DNA of 64,000 bases from Prevotella sp. GTDB taxonomy: Bacteria > Bacillota_I > Bacilli_A > ML615J-28 > CAG-313. Under the pieces are notes generated by a model that was not told the DNA's origin, ran no database searches, and saw nothing but the letters and a program-made list of their open reading frames with translations. Of this stretch, positions 15,247 to 24,808 are shown piece by piece. The DNA is taken from assembly GCA_023665755.1 (NCBI GenBank), contig JAMPDF010000003.1, positions 1-64,000 on the forward strand, given 5' to 3'. The first letter of the stretch is position 1, and each line of letters opens with the position of its first letter. Made by a program: the position numbers and the translations under genes.

Positions 15247-16148
15247 TATTTCATTTTTCTCTTTCGAAACCACACATTTAATCCTACATATATCCCAATG
15301 AAAACTAACACTGTAATAGCAACAATCATATACATAGAAATGATAGACACCGAATGTCCTAGGCAATAAATGTGTTGATCAAACCCATCTTGAAGCGCTT
15401 GTATAAATTGTTCTGGAATATGATGTTCTCTCATTTCATCTAACACACCACCCATCAAATGATTTCTTAAAAGTCCTGTACCATATGTGCCTGGTAAAAA
15501 TGATACAAAAGATTGGATACCTTTTGAAAACTGTGACATAGGCATATAGGCTCCACAAATAAAACCATAAAATGCACTTACGACTGTACTTACAGCAACA
15601 ATTTGCCCTTGTGTTTGTAAGAAACTATTGATAATAGAAGATAGTGCAGTACCAAATAAAACCAATAAAAAGATATCCATTATCGTCAATAAAATATCAG
15701 CGATACTCAAATACCATCCTACTATGGCTAAATAAATTATACCTATGATAAAAACAGTATAACAAATAATGAGCGTAATAAAACAACTAGATATATAATA
15801 ACTAAGGGCAAGTGTAGATGATTTGACTGGTGCAATAGTAAGATCATTTTTAGAAGCTGTAACTTTATCTTGAACCATAATCATGTTGGCACAAAACGCA
15901 ACCGTTACACAACTTGTTGCAAGCAGAGATGAAAATAGCCATCCTCCTACAAATCCTTCTATCCACTGTTTTTCAATTACCATTCCTTCTGGAATAATAG
16001 AGCGGAAACTATCTCTATAAACATTACCTAGAAAAGAGATAAACAATACAAGTAAAATCAGTGGGGTAATAAGCGCAGTAAAAAAGGTTCCTTTATCTTT
16101 GAAGAATAACTTGGTATTGCGTTTGACTAAAGCCATCAACGTGTTCAT
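15246..16148 (-). CDS. ABC-2 type transporter permease
   Basis: A 300-residue membrane protein with six predicted helices: a first near 25-45, then at about 75-95, 110-135, 145-165, 175-195 and 265-290. SAFYGFICGAYMPMSQF near residue 200 matches the conserved loop of drug/antibiotic-type ABC-2 permeases. It overlaps the ATPase gene by 4 bp (ATGA) and forms an exporter with it. The substrate is unknown; relatives export drugs, peptides or lipids. Confidence 0.85.
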   Translation of the reverse strand: MNTLMALVKRNTKLFFKDKGTFFTALITPLILLVLFISFLGNVYRDSFRSIIPEGMVIEKQWIEGFVGGWLFSSLLATSCVTVAFCANMIMVQDKVTASKNDLTIAPVKSSTLALSYYISSCFITLIICYTVFIIGIIYLAIVGWYLSIADILLTIMDIFLLVLFGTALSSIINSFLQTQGQIVAVSTVVSAFYGFICGAYMPMSQFSKGIQSFVSFLPGTYGTGLLRNHLMGGVLDEMREHHIPEQFIQALQDGFDQHIYCLGHSVSIISMYMIVAITVLVFIGIYVGLNVWFRKRKMK

Positions 16149-17059
16149 AGAATCTCTCCTTTCGGTAATGTCTTCCCTGTTACTGCAAGAAAAACATCAT
16201 CCATTTTTCCTTTGATAATTTCGTAATCTATAAATAAATGAGGATACTGAATAATGAGATCTGTGGCTTGTTTTGTATCTTTTACTAGTAATCGATACCC
16301 ATCACGTACTTCTTGATAAGGTATACCCAACAATTGCACTTGTTCTTCAGAAATATGATATATCGTTATACTATCACCTGTATATTGATTTTTCAATTGT
16401 AATGGCGTTCCTTCAGCAACAATTTGCCCTTGCTCCAAAATCACTACATAATCTGCCTCAGCTGCTTCTTCCATATAATGTGTGGTTAGCAATACCGTTA
16501 GTTGATTATTTTGTCGCAAATTGGTGATGAATCTCCATAGGGTTTGTCTAGTTTGAGGATCAAGTCCAGTAGTAGGTTCATCTAAAATTAAAATTTTAGG
16601 TTCATGGAATAATGCGCGTGCAATATCTATTTTTCTACGCTGACCGCCTGATAGTTTTCCAATAGGTCGCTTCAATAAGTCCATAAAATCTAGTGCTGTG
16701 GCAAGTTCCTTCAGTCTTTTTTCAAAAGCATCACCATAAATGCCATATAAAGCTGCACGACTTTTTAAATTATCTGTTACATTTAGTGCTTTATCTAATC
16801 CTGAATTTTGAAAAACTACGCCTAAATCCCGTTTGATTTGATCTAAATTTTCATCTAAATCAGTCCCATTGATTTGAATATGTCCATGATCTTTGGAAAG
16901 TTGACCACATAGAATGGAAATGGTTGTACTTTTTCCAGCTCCATTTTCACCGAGAAAGGCAAATAATTCTCCTTTTCGTACTGAAAAACTCAAATCCGAT
17001 ACTGCTTTTATCTCTTTAAACGCTTTAGATAAATGGCTAATTTGAATCATTTCTTCCAT
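16145..17059 (-). CDS. ABC transporter ATP-binding protein (DrrA-like)
   Basis: A 304-residue ATPase with Walker A GENGAGKST, signature LSGGQRRKIDIARAL, Walker B ILILDEPTTGLD and the switch histidine in LLTTHYMEEAA. The C-terminal 80 residues, after VAEGTPLQLK, form the accessory region of DrrA-type subunits. I start at 17059 (MEEMIQISHLS), six bases after AAGGAG; an earlier ATG at 17086 lacks a site. It energises the permease encoded immediately downstream. No dedicated regulator is adjacent. Confidence 0.9.
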   Translation of the reverse strand: MEEMIQISHLSKAFKEIKAVSDLSFSVRKGELFAFLGENGAGKSTTISILCGQLSKDHGHIQINGTDLDENLDQIKRDLGVVFQNSGLDKALNVTDNLKSRAALYGIYGDAFEKRLKELATALDFMDLLKRPIGKLSGGQRRKIDIARALFHEPKILILDEPTTGLDPQTRQTLWRFITNLRQNNQLTVLLTTHYMEEAAEADYVVILEQGQIVAEGTPLQLKNQYTGDSITIYHISEEQVQLLGIPYQEVRDGYRLLVKDTKQATDLIIQYPHLFIDYEIIKGKMDDVFLAVTGKTLPKGEIL

Positions 17060-17195
17060 TATTTTCTCCTTTTTGGTTATTTTCATTACATAACCATTTT
17101 ATAATAGATGTATTATAGCACGATTATATATAAATCTCAACCTATTCAATACACAAAATAAATATTTTCTAAATAAATGAATTTATTAATCAAAT

Positions 17196-17236
17196 AAAAA
17201 ACCTACCTGAAGAATAGTTATTACAAGTAGGTTTTT
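17196..17236 (-). terminator. Terminator after the 17264-18511 gene
   Basis: AAAAACCTAC (17196-17205) pairs with GTAGGTTTTT (17227-17236). On the minus strand the T run continues beyond the stem. Confidence 0.8.
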
Positions 17237-17263
17237 GTTTTATTCAATACTAATAGCTATTGT

Positions 17264-18511
17264 TTATGGTAAAACAGTGATGACAATCTTGGACACTTTA
17301 CCTGTCTTCTTATGAACACAAGTAATTTTTACTGTTCCTGCTCCTTTTGCTTCTACTGTTCCAAATACACTTACTGTTGCAATAGATTCATCTGATGAGG
17401 TGAATGTATAATCTAGTCTTGATTGACTCGGTGCTGTTGGTCCTAGATAAATACATCTTGTGTATCCTACTGACATAGTTGGATCTCCATATGCTCCTCC
17501 ATTTGAAGTCACTTCGGTTCCTACTGTTTGTGCACCTTCTGGATCTACTACTAAATCATAATCTGTGATGGTAAATGTTGCAACACTTCTATTTCCTGCC
17601 ATATCAGTTACTGTTATTGTATATTCTCCTTTTCGGTAGAAGATAAACCCACTCTTCACTGTTCCTGTTTCCCATCTTCCACTGAATGGTTTATATAAAT
17701 AAGTCATTTCTTTGACTTCATAGTTATCGCCATAGATAACTTCCATTCCTGCACTTGTGATGGCTCCATTTTCCATTGGTGTTTCTGTTAAATAATCTCT
17801 TTCTACTAAGTAGATAAGTGGATCAGCTTTGTCAATGGCAAATTCATATGTTAAAGTTTCATCTCTTCCTTTATCATATACAGTTACTTCATATTCTCCC
17901 GCTTTATCTACATAAAAATATGAATATCCTGGTTGTATTTCTCCTGTAGTTTTATTATAAACTTCCCATTCCATATTAGGATTAAGCATTCGTTCGTCAT
18001 CTATATCTTCAAACCAAATAGAATGATTGTAATAATATTTTCCATCTACAAGGTTTGTTTGAATACGGTTGGTATCAATAATAGAACGATTGACATAGAA
18101 AGAGTACCATACATTAGTTGTCCAATCACCTTCATCAGATGGCATTTCATATACCAATGTCATAGTTCCACCCTTTTCAACAGTTATAGTTTCACCATTT
18201 TGAATATATTGATCAATAATATATGGTTTATAAGTTTCCATATGTCTAGTTTCTGTAAAAAGATTGAGATATCCACCTTCCGTTTTACCTGTTGCATCAA
18301 AATAAGTAACAGTAAAACTATTGGAATAAACACTGAATCCGCCTGTTTCCCCTTCTCTAATGTTAACAACAGTTCCGTCTTCAAATGTCAAAATCCATGG
18401 TGTAGAATTTGGCACTTTGGAATACGCCTTTGCTTTTGTTGTTGCACTAACTAGCATGATTCCTAAAAACAATGCAAAAAAAGCAACAAAGATTTTCTTT
18501 ACACTCTTCAT
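17264..18511 (-). CDS. Secreted protein with Ig-like C-terminal domains
   Basis: A protein of about 415 residues with a Sec signal (MKSVKKIFVAFFALFLGIML, with cleavage after the ATTKAKA region). A middle region with tandem beta-type segments carries WYSFYVNRS and YEVTVYDKG. From about residue 230 come two Ig-like parts: KGEYTITVTDMAGNRSVATF, then a BIG2-like part with SSDESIATVSVFGTVEAKGA ending KIVITVLP. The C-terminal part is almost the same, even at DNA level, as that of the metalloprotease at 18777-21275. There is no LPxTG or transmembrane anchor, so it is likely released or held non-covalently. I chose the ATG after AGGAGGAG (18511) over one at 18532. Function is unknown; binding to host or cell-surface glycans is possible. 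Confidence 0.8.
   Translation of the reverse strand: MKSVKKIFVAFFALFLGIMLVSATTKAKAYSKVPNSTPWILTFEDGTVVNIREGETGGFSVYSNSFTVTYFDATGKTEGGYLNLFTETRHMETYKPYIIDQYIQNGETITVEKGGTMTLVYEMPSDEGDWTTNVWYSFYVNRSIIDTNRIQTNLVDGKYYYNHSIWFEDIDDERMLNPNMEWEVYNKTTGEIQPGYSYFYVDKAGEYEVTVYDKGRDETLTYEFAIDKADPLIYLVERDYLTETPMENGAITSAGMEVIYGDNYEVKEMTYLYKPFSGRWETGTVKSGFIFYRKGEYTITVTDMAGNRSVATFTITDYDLVVDPEGAQTVGTEVTSNGGAYGDPTMSVGYTRCIYLGPTAPSQSRLDYTFTSSDESIATVSVFGTVEAKGAGTVKITCVHKKTGKVSKIVITVLP
17380..17575 (-). repeat. Near-identical 3'-coding repeat, copy A
   Basis: About 190 bp almost identical to 18900-19090. It codes for the junction between the last two Ig-like parts (ITDYDLVVDPEGAQ to LDYTFTSSDE). The near-perfect DNA match between genes that differ elsewhere suggests recent gene conversion. 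Confidence 0.8.
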
Positions 18512-18737
18512 ATTTTTTCTCCTCCTCTTCATATGATTTTGTGTTTCTTATGAGTTTTGAAGGAGTGATGAATAGTTTAGAATTTCTTCTTGCTTTTTAC
18601 ATCCACTTCTATCTTTGACTATATTTGGCTCCCCCCGAACTCATTTTGATTATATCCTATTTTCCTTTTTTTGTCAATTATATATATAATTTTTTGGAAT
18701 ATTGTCGATTCTTATCAACAAATGATAACCATAATAA

Positions 18738-18765
18738 AAGAATAGGATATATATACCCTATTCTT
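18738..18765 (-). terminator. Terminator after the metalloprotease gene
   Basis: AAGAATAGG (18738-18746) pairs with CCTATTCTT (18757-18765), and T-rich sequence follows on the minus strand. Confidence 0.65.
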
Positions 18766-18776
18766 CTTTCCTCATT

Positions 18777-21275
18777 TTATGGTAAAACAGTAATCACAAT
18801 CTTAGATACTTGTGTTGGCTTATCATTGTTTACACAGGTAATGACAACTCTACCTACAGACTTTGCTTCTATCGTACCATATGCACTTACTGTGGCGATC
18901 GTTTCATCTGATGAGGTGAATGTATAATCTAGTCTTGATTGACTTGGTGCTGTTGGTCCTAGATAAATACATCTTGTGTATCCTACTGACATAGTTGGAT
19001 CTCCATATGCTCCTCCATTTGAAGTCACTTCGGTTCCTACTGTTTGTGCACCTTCTGGATCTACTACTAAATCATAATCTGTGATGGTGAATGTAGCAAC
19101 ACTTGTATTTCCCTCCATATCGGTTACGGTAATTGTATACTCACCTTTTCTAAAGAAAGTAAATCCACTTGGTATTGTCCATTTTTCAGATCTTCCATTA
19201 AATCTTGTATATTCATATGTAACTTCTTCAATTAGACTATCATCTGTATATGTAACTTTCATACCTGCACTCGTAATTGCGCCATCTAACATTGGTGTTT
19301 CAACTTTATAATCGGATTCTACCAAATAAATTAGTGGTTTTTCATCATCAACAATAAACTCATATGTTTCTGAATAATATGGACCACTACTGATATATTG
19401 TGTTGCAGCAGCACTGACAGTAATATAATAAAATGAAGTATTCGAATCTAGAATCTGATTCCAAACATCTACAGGCATAGTAAATTCTGTTTCTGTAGTT
19501 GTTCCAACATAGATTTCACCTAAACGACTTGTTGCTATATGAATTTGATATTCATCAAAAGGAAAATATTTACTTCCATTATCTGTATCCCATTCAAACG
19601 AAGGAAGAATATCCTTTGAAGCATCTGTGGTGCATTCCACATAACCTGGTGTGATATAAAAATCTGCTAAAAATCTACTTAGAGCATCTTTATTGATTTC
19701 ATAATTATATAACGCGCGATAAAAATCACTAAACGTTTTAGTTTCATTTGTCCGAACTAGTTTCCATAATACCTTATTATTGTAATCAAATACATCATTG
19801 CCCTCTTTTCTTGCATCATCCAATTGATATAAAATTTGAGCAATTGCTACTTCATCAGTTTCTCCAAAAGGACTATAATATCCTTTTGTCAGCATACTAT
19901 GATTAACCGTATTAGCCGCAGTATAACGGTCATCATTTACAAATCGAATACCTTGCAATTCAGAAGAAGAATGTTTTTGCATCATTTGACCAAAATAGGT
20001 TGCCCATCCTTCCGCCCAAGATAATCTCATTCCTCTATCTTTTGCTATATTTTTAGAATATCCCGCTTCATACTGCGAATCCGCATTATTTGTATTAATA
20101 TAATGTGTTCCGCCTGGATTACGAGCTATTTCTGGAAAACACTCTTGTACGTGGTGACCATATTCATGACCTACAACATCCCAATCAGCATAACCTTGAG
20201 GATAATTTCCAGTATTGCTTATGGCTTTGATATAAATACAAGAATTTCTATCATAATATGCTCCTTTATCTCCATAACATAATGTACAATTTTCAATATT
20301 AACATTATTGTTTAAATATTTTACATATTGTGATGCATAATGTAGAGCTTGAGATAATTGAAATGCTCTTCCTAAATCAGTGGTCATATCAAAAGTGTAA
20401 TTGAAATATATAGTTGATCCTGTTGGTACATTATGCGCAATAGGTGATTCATAGTAGTATTGCATTTTATTATTATCTACAACATTGGTATTTACTGAAG
20501 CTGCATATACTTTGATATAATATCCATACAAATCGTCTGTTACACTATCAATAGTATAACTGATATGACCATTTTTATCGCTATAAAGGGTATCCATTAT
20601 GGTTTCATAATATGGATAATCTAATACACCACCAAAATAAACTCTCTTAATTACTTCAACTTTAGTATAATTGAGGGTATGTTTTGTTCCCCAATCATCT
20701 TCCCATTGTAAAACAATATCCATTGTAGTAGTGGGAGCTATTGCTTGTTCATAAGATTCTACATAGAATTCATTCGTAATGCCTTCTGCAAGTAAAGCAT
20801 AACTTGCTACTTCATATTCACTCTTTGAAATAATTCCATTTTCTAATTGATAGAATAAGACTTCACGTTTTGCTTGTTCTTCAGAAACACAACTTGTAAA
20901 ATATTTCCCATCATATTCACTAAAATATATCGTATCTTGGATTAAATTACCATTGTATTCACTCTTAATTTCAACACTTGAATCCTTAGATTCGGCTATA
21001 AAATCAAAAGTTAATGTATTATCTACTGATACATCAGTTAATGTTCCGCCATTTGTTTCGATGTTAGAAAATTTCACATCTGAATTTTTAAATGCATATT
21101 CTAGACTAATTTCATTTGATTCATAATAATCTTTAAGATTACTATATTCTGTAACTTCTTCGCAACAGATTGGACCATCATAGTCTGTATCTATCGTATC
21201 TTGATTGGCCTGAATAGTTGCAAAATTAGTTAATACTAAACATAAAAATATAAATAAACTGAATAATTTTTTCAT
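18777..21275 (-). CDS. Secreted zinc metalloprotease-like protein with Ig-like tail
   Basis: A protein of 832 residues. The signal peptide is MKKLFSLFIFLCLVLTNFAT. Around residue 368, DVVGHEYGHHVQE gives an HExxH zinc site. AEGWATYFGQ near residue 420 offers a third ligand glutamate, as in gluzincin peptidases, and ADSQYEAGYSKN lies between them. The N-terminal 300 residues are beta-rich with no named domain. The C-terminal third (from about 610) has several Ig-like parts, with the last 95 residues nearly the same as in the neighbouring secreted protein. No wall anchor is visible. The peptidase family is uncertain because the sequence around the motif is not one I know. It likely cleaves an extracellular protein. 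Confidence 0.75.
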   Translation of the reverse strand: MKKLFSLFIFLCLVLTNFATIQANQDTIDTDYDGPICCEEVTEYSNLKDYYESNEISLEYAFKNSDVKFSNIETNGGTLTDVSVDNTLTFDFIAESKDSSVEIKSEYNGNLIQDTIYFSEYDGKYFTSCVSEEQAKREVLFYQLENGIISKSEYEVASYALLAEGITNEFYVESYEQAIAPTTTMDIVLQWEDDWGTKHTLNYTKVEVIKRVYFGGVLDYPYYETIMDTLYSDKNGHISYTIDSVTDDLYGYYIKVYAASVNTNVVDNNKMQYYYESPIAHNVPTGSTIYFNYTFDMTTDLGRAFQLSQALHYASQYVKYLNNNVNIENCTLCYGDKGAYYDRNSCIYIKAISNTGNYPQGYADWDVVGHEYGHHVQECFPEIARNPGGTHYINTNNADSQYEAGYSKNIAKDRGMRLSWAEGWATYFGQMMQKHSSSELQGIRFVNDDRYTAANTVNHSMLTKGYYSPFGETDEVAIAQILYQLDDARKEGNDVFDYNNKVLWKLVRTNETKTFSDFYRALYNYEINKDALSRFLADFYITPGYVECTTDASKDILPSFEWDTDNGSKYFPFDEYQIHIATSRLGEIYVGTTTETEFTMPVDVWNQILDSNTSFYYITVSAAATQYISSGPYYSETYEFIVDDEKPLIYLVESDYKVETPMLDGAITSAGMKVTYTDDSLIEEVTYEYTRFNGRSEKWTIPSGFTFFRKGEYTITVTDMEGNTSVATFTITDYDLVVDPEGAQTVGTEVTSNGGAYGDPTMSVGYTRCIYLGPTAPSQSRLDYTFTSSDETIATVSAYGTIEAKSVGRVVITCVNNDKPTQVSKIVITVLP
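18900..19090 (-). repeat. Near-identical 3'-coding repeat, copy B
   Basis: Counterpart of the repeat at 17380-17575, inside the metalloprotease gene. Confidence 0.8.
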
Positions 21276-21644
21276 TATCTATTTGCTCCTTGCTCCTTAT
21301 AGTTTTTCTTTATTCGATGTAGATTGATTTTAGTCTTTTTATAATGCATCTGTCTGCTTAGTGTAAGACATTCATTCATTACAAAAAGACCATTCTAACG
21401 AAAAAGAATCACCTTCAGTTCTATAAATATTTTTCTGACATATTGAATTTTATACATTCCCCGCTCCCCTAATAACGTAAAAATCGACTTTGCTACATTA
21501 TTATATAATTTTATATTTAATTATTTTGTCGAATTGTGTATTTTTTTTTAGAATTTTGAAGAATATTATATTATCAACATAAAAATTCCAAAGGAATTTT
21601 CCTTTGGAATGGGTAAACACGTTATATATGATGACTATTTGACA
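21276..21644. other. Intergenic gap upstream of metalloprotease gene
   Basis: AT-rich, without a plausible gene. It includes the upstream region of the metalloprotease gene (AAGGAGC lies about ten bases ahead of its ATG) and, at its right end, the SDR gene's terminator. Confidence 0.5.
21585..21610 (-). terminator. Terminator of the SDR gene
   Basis: ATTCCAAAGG (21585-21594) pairs with CCTTTGGAAT (21601-21610). A short T run follows on the minus strand. Confidence 0.65.
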
Positions 21645-22460
21645 TTATTTTTTCTTCCTAGATGTAGGTTGCTTTAGCAAATGATGAATGAGTGTAACCT
21701 GAATTTTGTCTGGTAAGAAATTTAAAAGTCTAAGCCCTATGTTTCGATTGAGATTATATACATATCGTGGATGTTTACTAGTGAATGCCCGAAATGCTTT
21801 TTGAGCTACTTTTTTGGGAGAAACATGCTTAGCTTCTACGCTATTGACTATTTTTTTGAATTTTTTGGAACTTTCACTATACAACTGAGTATGGTTACAA
21901 AATTCATCTAACTCTAATAACGAAACGTTGAGTAAACTAGTTTGAACTGCACCTGGACGAATGAGTGATACCTTAATGCCCAATAGAGAAGCCTCCATTC
22001 GAAGCGAGAAGGCATATTTTTCTAGAGTGCTTTTGGTAATAGAATATAATCCATTAAAAGGAAGTGGATCAAGTGGTGCAAGCTCACTAGATGTAATGAT
22101 AATACGACTACCTTTTTTTAAGAGGGGCAGAAAAATTTTGTTTATTCTATATACACCAAAATAATTCGTATAAAATGCCTTCATCATTCTTTCATCCGTA
22201 ATTTCTAAAAGAGAATCCATCATATAGACTCCCGCCATATGAATAATGGCATCAAATGCGTCTACTAAATCCTTAATTTGTTCATATGCTTGGTGGATAC
22301 TATCTATATTTGTAATATCCGTTTGAATATAATGAATAAATGGCTCTTTTGCTTGCTCTATATAATCTAAACCCCATATCTCATATCCTTTTTGTTGGAA
22401 TAGCTTAGCAGTTTCCAATCCCATTCCCCCATTGACTCCTACTATCAACACTTTCTTCAT
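21645..22460 (-). CDS. Short-chain dehydrogenase/reductase
   Basis: A 271-residue SDR enzyme with nucleotide-binding GVNGGMG in place of the usual TGxxxGxG near the N-terminus, HMAGVY (the NNAG position), catalytic serine in ITSSELAP and the YSITK active site. The acidic residue after the second beta strand (GLDYIEQ) suggests NAD preference, which is an inference. The last 35 residues (NIGLRLLNFLPDKIQVTLIH) are hydrophobic and could touch the membrane, as in some SDRs acting on lipids. It is monocistronic, with its own terminator and an AAGGAGATGAAACA start region. The substrate cannot be told. Confidence 0.85.
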   Translation of the reverse strand: MKKVLIVGVNGGMGLETAKLFQQKGYEIWGLDYIEQAKEPFIHYIQTDITNIDSIHQAYEQIKDLVDAFDAIIHMAGVYMMDSLLEITDERMMKAFYTNYFGVYRINKIFLPLLKKGSRIIITSSELAPLDPLPFNGLYSITKSTLEKYAFSLRMEASLLGIKVSLIRPGAVQTSLLNVSLLELDEFCNHTQLYSESSKKFKKIVNSVEAKHVSPKKVAQKAFRAFTSKHPRYVYNLNRNIGLRLLNFLPDKIQVTLIHHLLKQPTSRKKK

Positions 22461-22790
22461 TGTTTCATCTCCTTTTAGACGATAAAATTACTATACCATA
22501 CCTTTCCTATATTGTCAACCCAATCATTATATCAACAATTCAAATGTATCGTTGTCAAAGTAGTTATGATACTTTTTATAAATAATATATTTATGCTATA
22601 AACTATTCTTTCTATGCATTTGCTCGCTTTCTATTCTACCCCATCGTATAAAGATTTTGTTAAAAAATTTTTCTTTAATACCAAAGTACAGTAGATATGA
22701 GGAAAATTCTAATGGATATAGAGAAAGATATTGCCCAATTCTATTCTTATCCCCATAGGATATAACTATATAATTATCCCAATTGTTCTA
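22461..22790. other. Intergenic gap, nothing recognised
   Basis: About 330 bp of AT-rich sequence with no gene, RNA or strong hairpin that I can support. Confidence 0.5.
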
Positions 22791-23243
22791 CTACCTCCTA
22801 ATTCGATTTCTTATAGTTTCTAATTGTACACATATATCTTTACACAAAATTATATTTGATTTATGTTTTTTAAAAAAGAAAAAGTTGCTCATTTGAGCAA
22901 CTAGAAAAGTCTTGGCATTTGTGATTGAAGATAAGACATTTTGATAAGTTTTACGATTATCATCAAATTCGGTTACCATATCTTCAACTATTTTTATATC
23001 TATATAGCTATTAGTTAAATAACCATTAATCGTTTTGTAATATCTATATTCGTTTTCACAAATCAAAGTTTTAACATAACTTTCATCTATTTCATTTAAA
23101 ATATAATTATTATTTCTTGGTGTATAAAAAGATCCATTAGAAACTGTTGTGTCCGTAATCTTTACTGATTTTTCTCCAAAAGCAACATATTTTTTGACAT
23201 TATCCCAAGGCCAAATAAGTGCTTTTGCCCCTTCTTTCGCAGC
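22791..23243 (-). pseudogene. Fragment of an unknown gene
   Basis: An open frame of 151 codons bounded upstream by TAA at 23244-23246 and lacking a start with a ribosome site. The visible protein includes AKEGGKALIWPWDNVKKYVA, KITDTTVSNGSFYTPRN and NAKTFLVAQMSNFFFFKKHK. The abrupt beginning and low complexity near the end point to a truncated 3' part of a larger gene. I do not recognise the family. It lies among other decayed small genes. Confidence 0.45.
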
Positions 23244-23277
23244 TTATTTACACTTTTTTCTTTACAAATATCTTTTT

Positions 23278-23694
23278 TTATTTTAATTTCTCCCTATATT
23301 TTTTACATAATTCATAAAATTTTTCATTATAATAATAATGATATACCTTTGAATCTACCTTTATAAAATATTCATTTACTATATAAAGATGTTCTTCAGT
23401 TTGAATATAAAAATTAAATGTGGATGTAATCTTCTTAAAACCAGCATATTGCGGAATAACTTTGATATCTGTTAATTCTTTTATAAATTGATTTTGTTCT
23501 TCTAATAATATATCTATTCTTCCTTCAAATTCAATATCTGTTATATATATCTCTTTGATATTCTCTTGATTATATGGAATATATGTTTCAATTTTTCTTG
23601 GAAAATACATAGTAGATAATATAATCACTATAATTATAAATACTATTATTATACTTCCTACAATGCCCATTTTTATTTTTTTTGAAAATGACAT
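23278..23694 (-). CDS. Small membrane-anchored protein of unknown function
   Basis: A 138-residue protein with a basic N-terminus (MSFSKKIKMG), one long hydrophobic helix at about 10-30 and an outside domain of about 105 residues rich in Ile, Tyr and Glu (VYHYYYNEKFYELCKKYREK). No cysteine lipobox is present, so it is probably a signal anchor. It lies downstream of a lipoprotein pseudogene in the same direction, perhaps once as one operon. No family is recognised. Confidence 0.6.
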   Translation of the reverse strand: MSFSKKIKMGIVGSIIIVFIIIVIILSTMYFPRKIETYIPYNQENIKEIYITDIEFEGRIDILLEEQNQFIKELTDIKVIPQYAGFKKITSTFNFYIQTEEHLYIVNEYFIKVDSKVYHYYYNEKFYELCKKYREKLK

Positions 23695-23830
23695 TAGCTT
23701 CCTCTTTTCTTTTATAATTTTATTAATGTGTTTAATCTCTTTTGTTTACCAATTCATATACTCATATCAAACTTTGTAAATTTTGATTTCATAGTTGTCC
23801 CCCTTTTTATCAAAAATTTGAAATGGATAA

Positions 23831-24319
23831 TTAATTTTTTTTGACAAGATAAATTACTTTTGTTTCATTATTATCTATAAAAGTTACTCCTACACCTTCA
23901 TTTAGATTTATAGTTCGATTAAAAGATACTTCAAAATTGAGATTAAATATTTGATTATGATATTCTATTTCAGCAATACCATTGTATCTTTGTGGTGCAC
24001 CAGGGCAATATTTTAATCCCGTTATTTTGATTAATTCATATTGTTCTGTCTCAACTTCATATAGATATAATTCAAATAACATATATCTTGGTTCTTCTTT
24101 ATCATTTGACCAACCATCTATAAATACATTGACTTCATTCACTTCTTCATATTCTTCTTTTGTTATTTCTTTTACTTCATATTTTGCTTTCGAATAAATT
24201 TCACTATCTAGTTCTTCTGAATACCCATTACTTTCTTCTATTGGATTACTATAATAAAATTTACATCCTGTTCAAAATAATACCAATAATAAACTTAATA
24301 CAATACTTACTTTTTTCAT
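23831..24319 (-). pseudogene. Lipoprotein gene with TGA in its lipobox
   Basis: A well-formed start (ATG at 24319, GGGAG seven bases ahead) gives MKKVSIVLSLLLVLF, then TGA at 24272-24274, then TGCKFYYSN and an open frame to 23831. Restoring one base (TTA, Leu) would create the classical lipobox LTGC, so this looks like a lipoprotein gene killed by one nonsense change. The mature part would be about 145 residues, acidic at first (NPIEESNGYSEELDSE), with GLKYCPGAPQRYNG later. Internal starts near 24142 would give a cytosolic fragment. The family is unknown. Confidence 0.65.
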
Positions 24320-24766
24320 TTATATCTCCCTTATTTTTTACTGATTATAATTTAACTTAAATCCAGTCTTCCTGTTTTGAATATCATTTTATAATAAATT
24401 TTGATTTTATAGTTGGACCTTTATTTTTATCATTCAAAATTTTATTTAATAGATATTACTTTTCCCATAAATACCCTTGGATTTTATCTGTATTTTTTGT
24501 TTTCTTTAGGTATAGAATTTTAATCTATCGTCAATTAATACTATGATAACTTATACAAATAAAAAATATGTCGAAATTTGCAAAAGTGATAACTATTTTT
24601 TTAGAAAATTAAAAATAACTTACTTAGCTTTAAATGATGCACTATATCTTTTTCTTAGTCTTTCATTTTTGTACAAATTGAAGTCTAGTTTTTTAATAAA
24701 TTTCAAAACAAAATCTTTTTATCCCTTTTTAATAAGTCAAATTTATTTTCAAAACCATATAAAAAA
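24320..24766. other. Intergenic gap left of tRNA-Arg
   Basis: About 450 bp of AT-rich DNA. A stretch near 24393-24440 resembles 23783-23825 and may be the remnant of a duplicated gene start. No gene is supported. Confidence 0.45.
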
Positions 24767-24791
24767 ATTCCAAAGCACAATGTTTTGGAAT
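24767..24791 (-). terminator. Terminator of tRNA-Arg
   Basis: ATTCCAAA (24767-24774) pairs with TTTGGAAT (24784-24791). Seven T follow on the minus strand. Confidence 0.75.
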
Positions 24792-24808
24792 CTTTTATTT
24801 TGCAAAGA

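Noticed and set aside
18184..18384. 66-codon frame inside the secreted Ig-like protein gene
   Set aside because: It is a shadow frame in a gene with a clear signal peptide and domains.
5263..24319. Use of TGA as tryptophan (Mollicutes code) to explain two in-frame TGA codons
   Set aside because: TGA ends many genes at exact ATGA overlaps (for example 40282, 47901, 58079), and the disrupted lipobox calls for Leu, not Trp.
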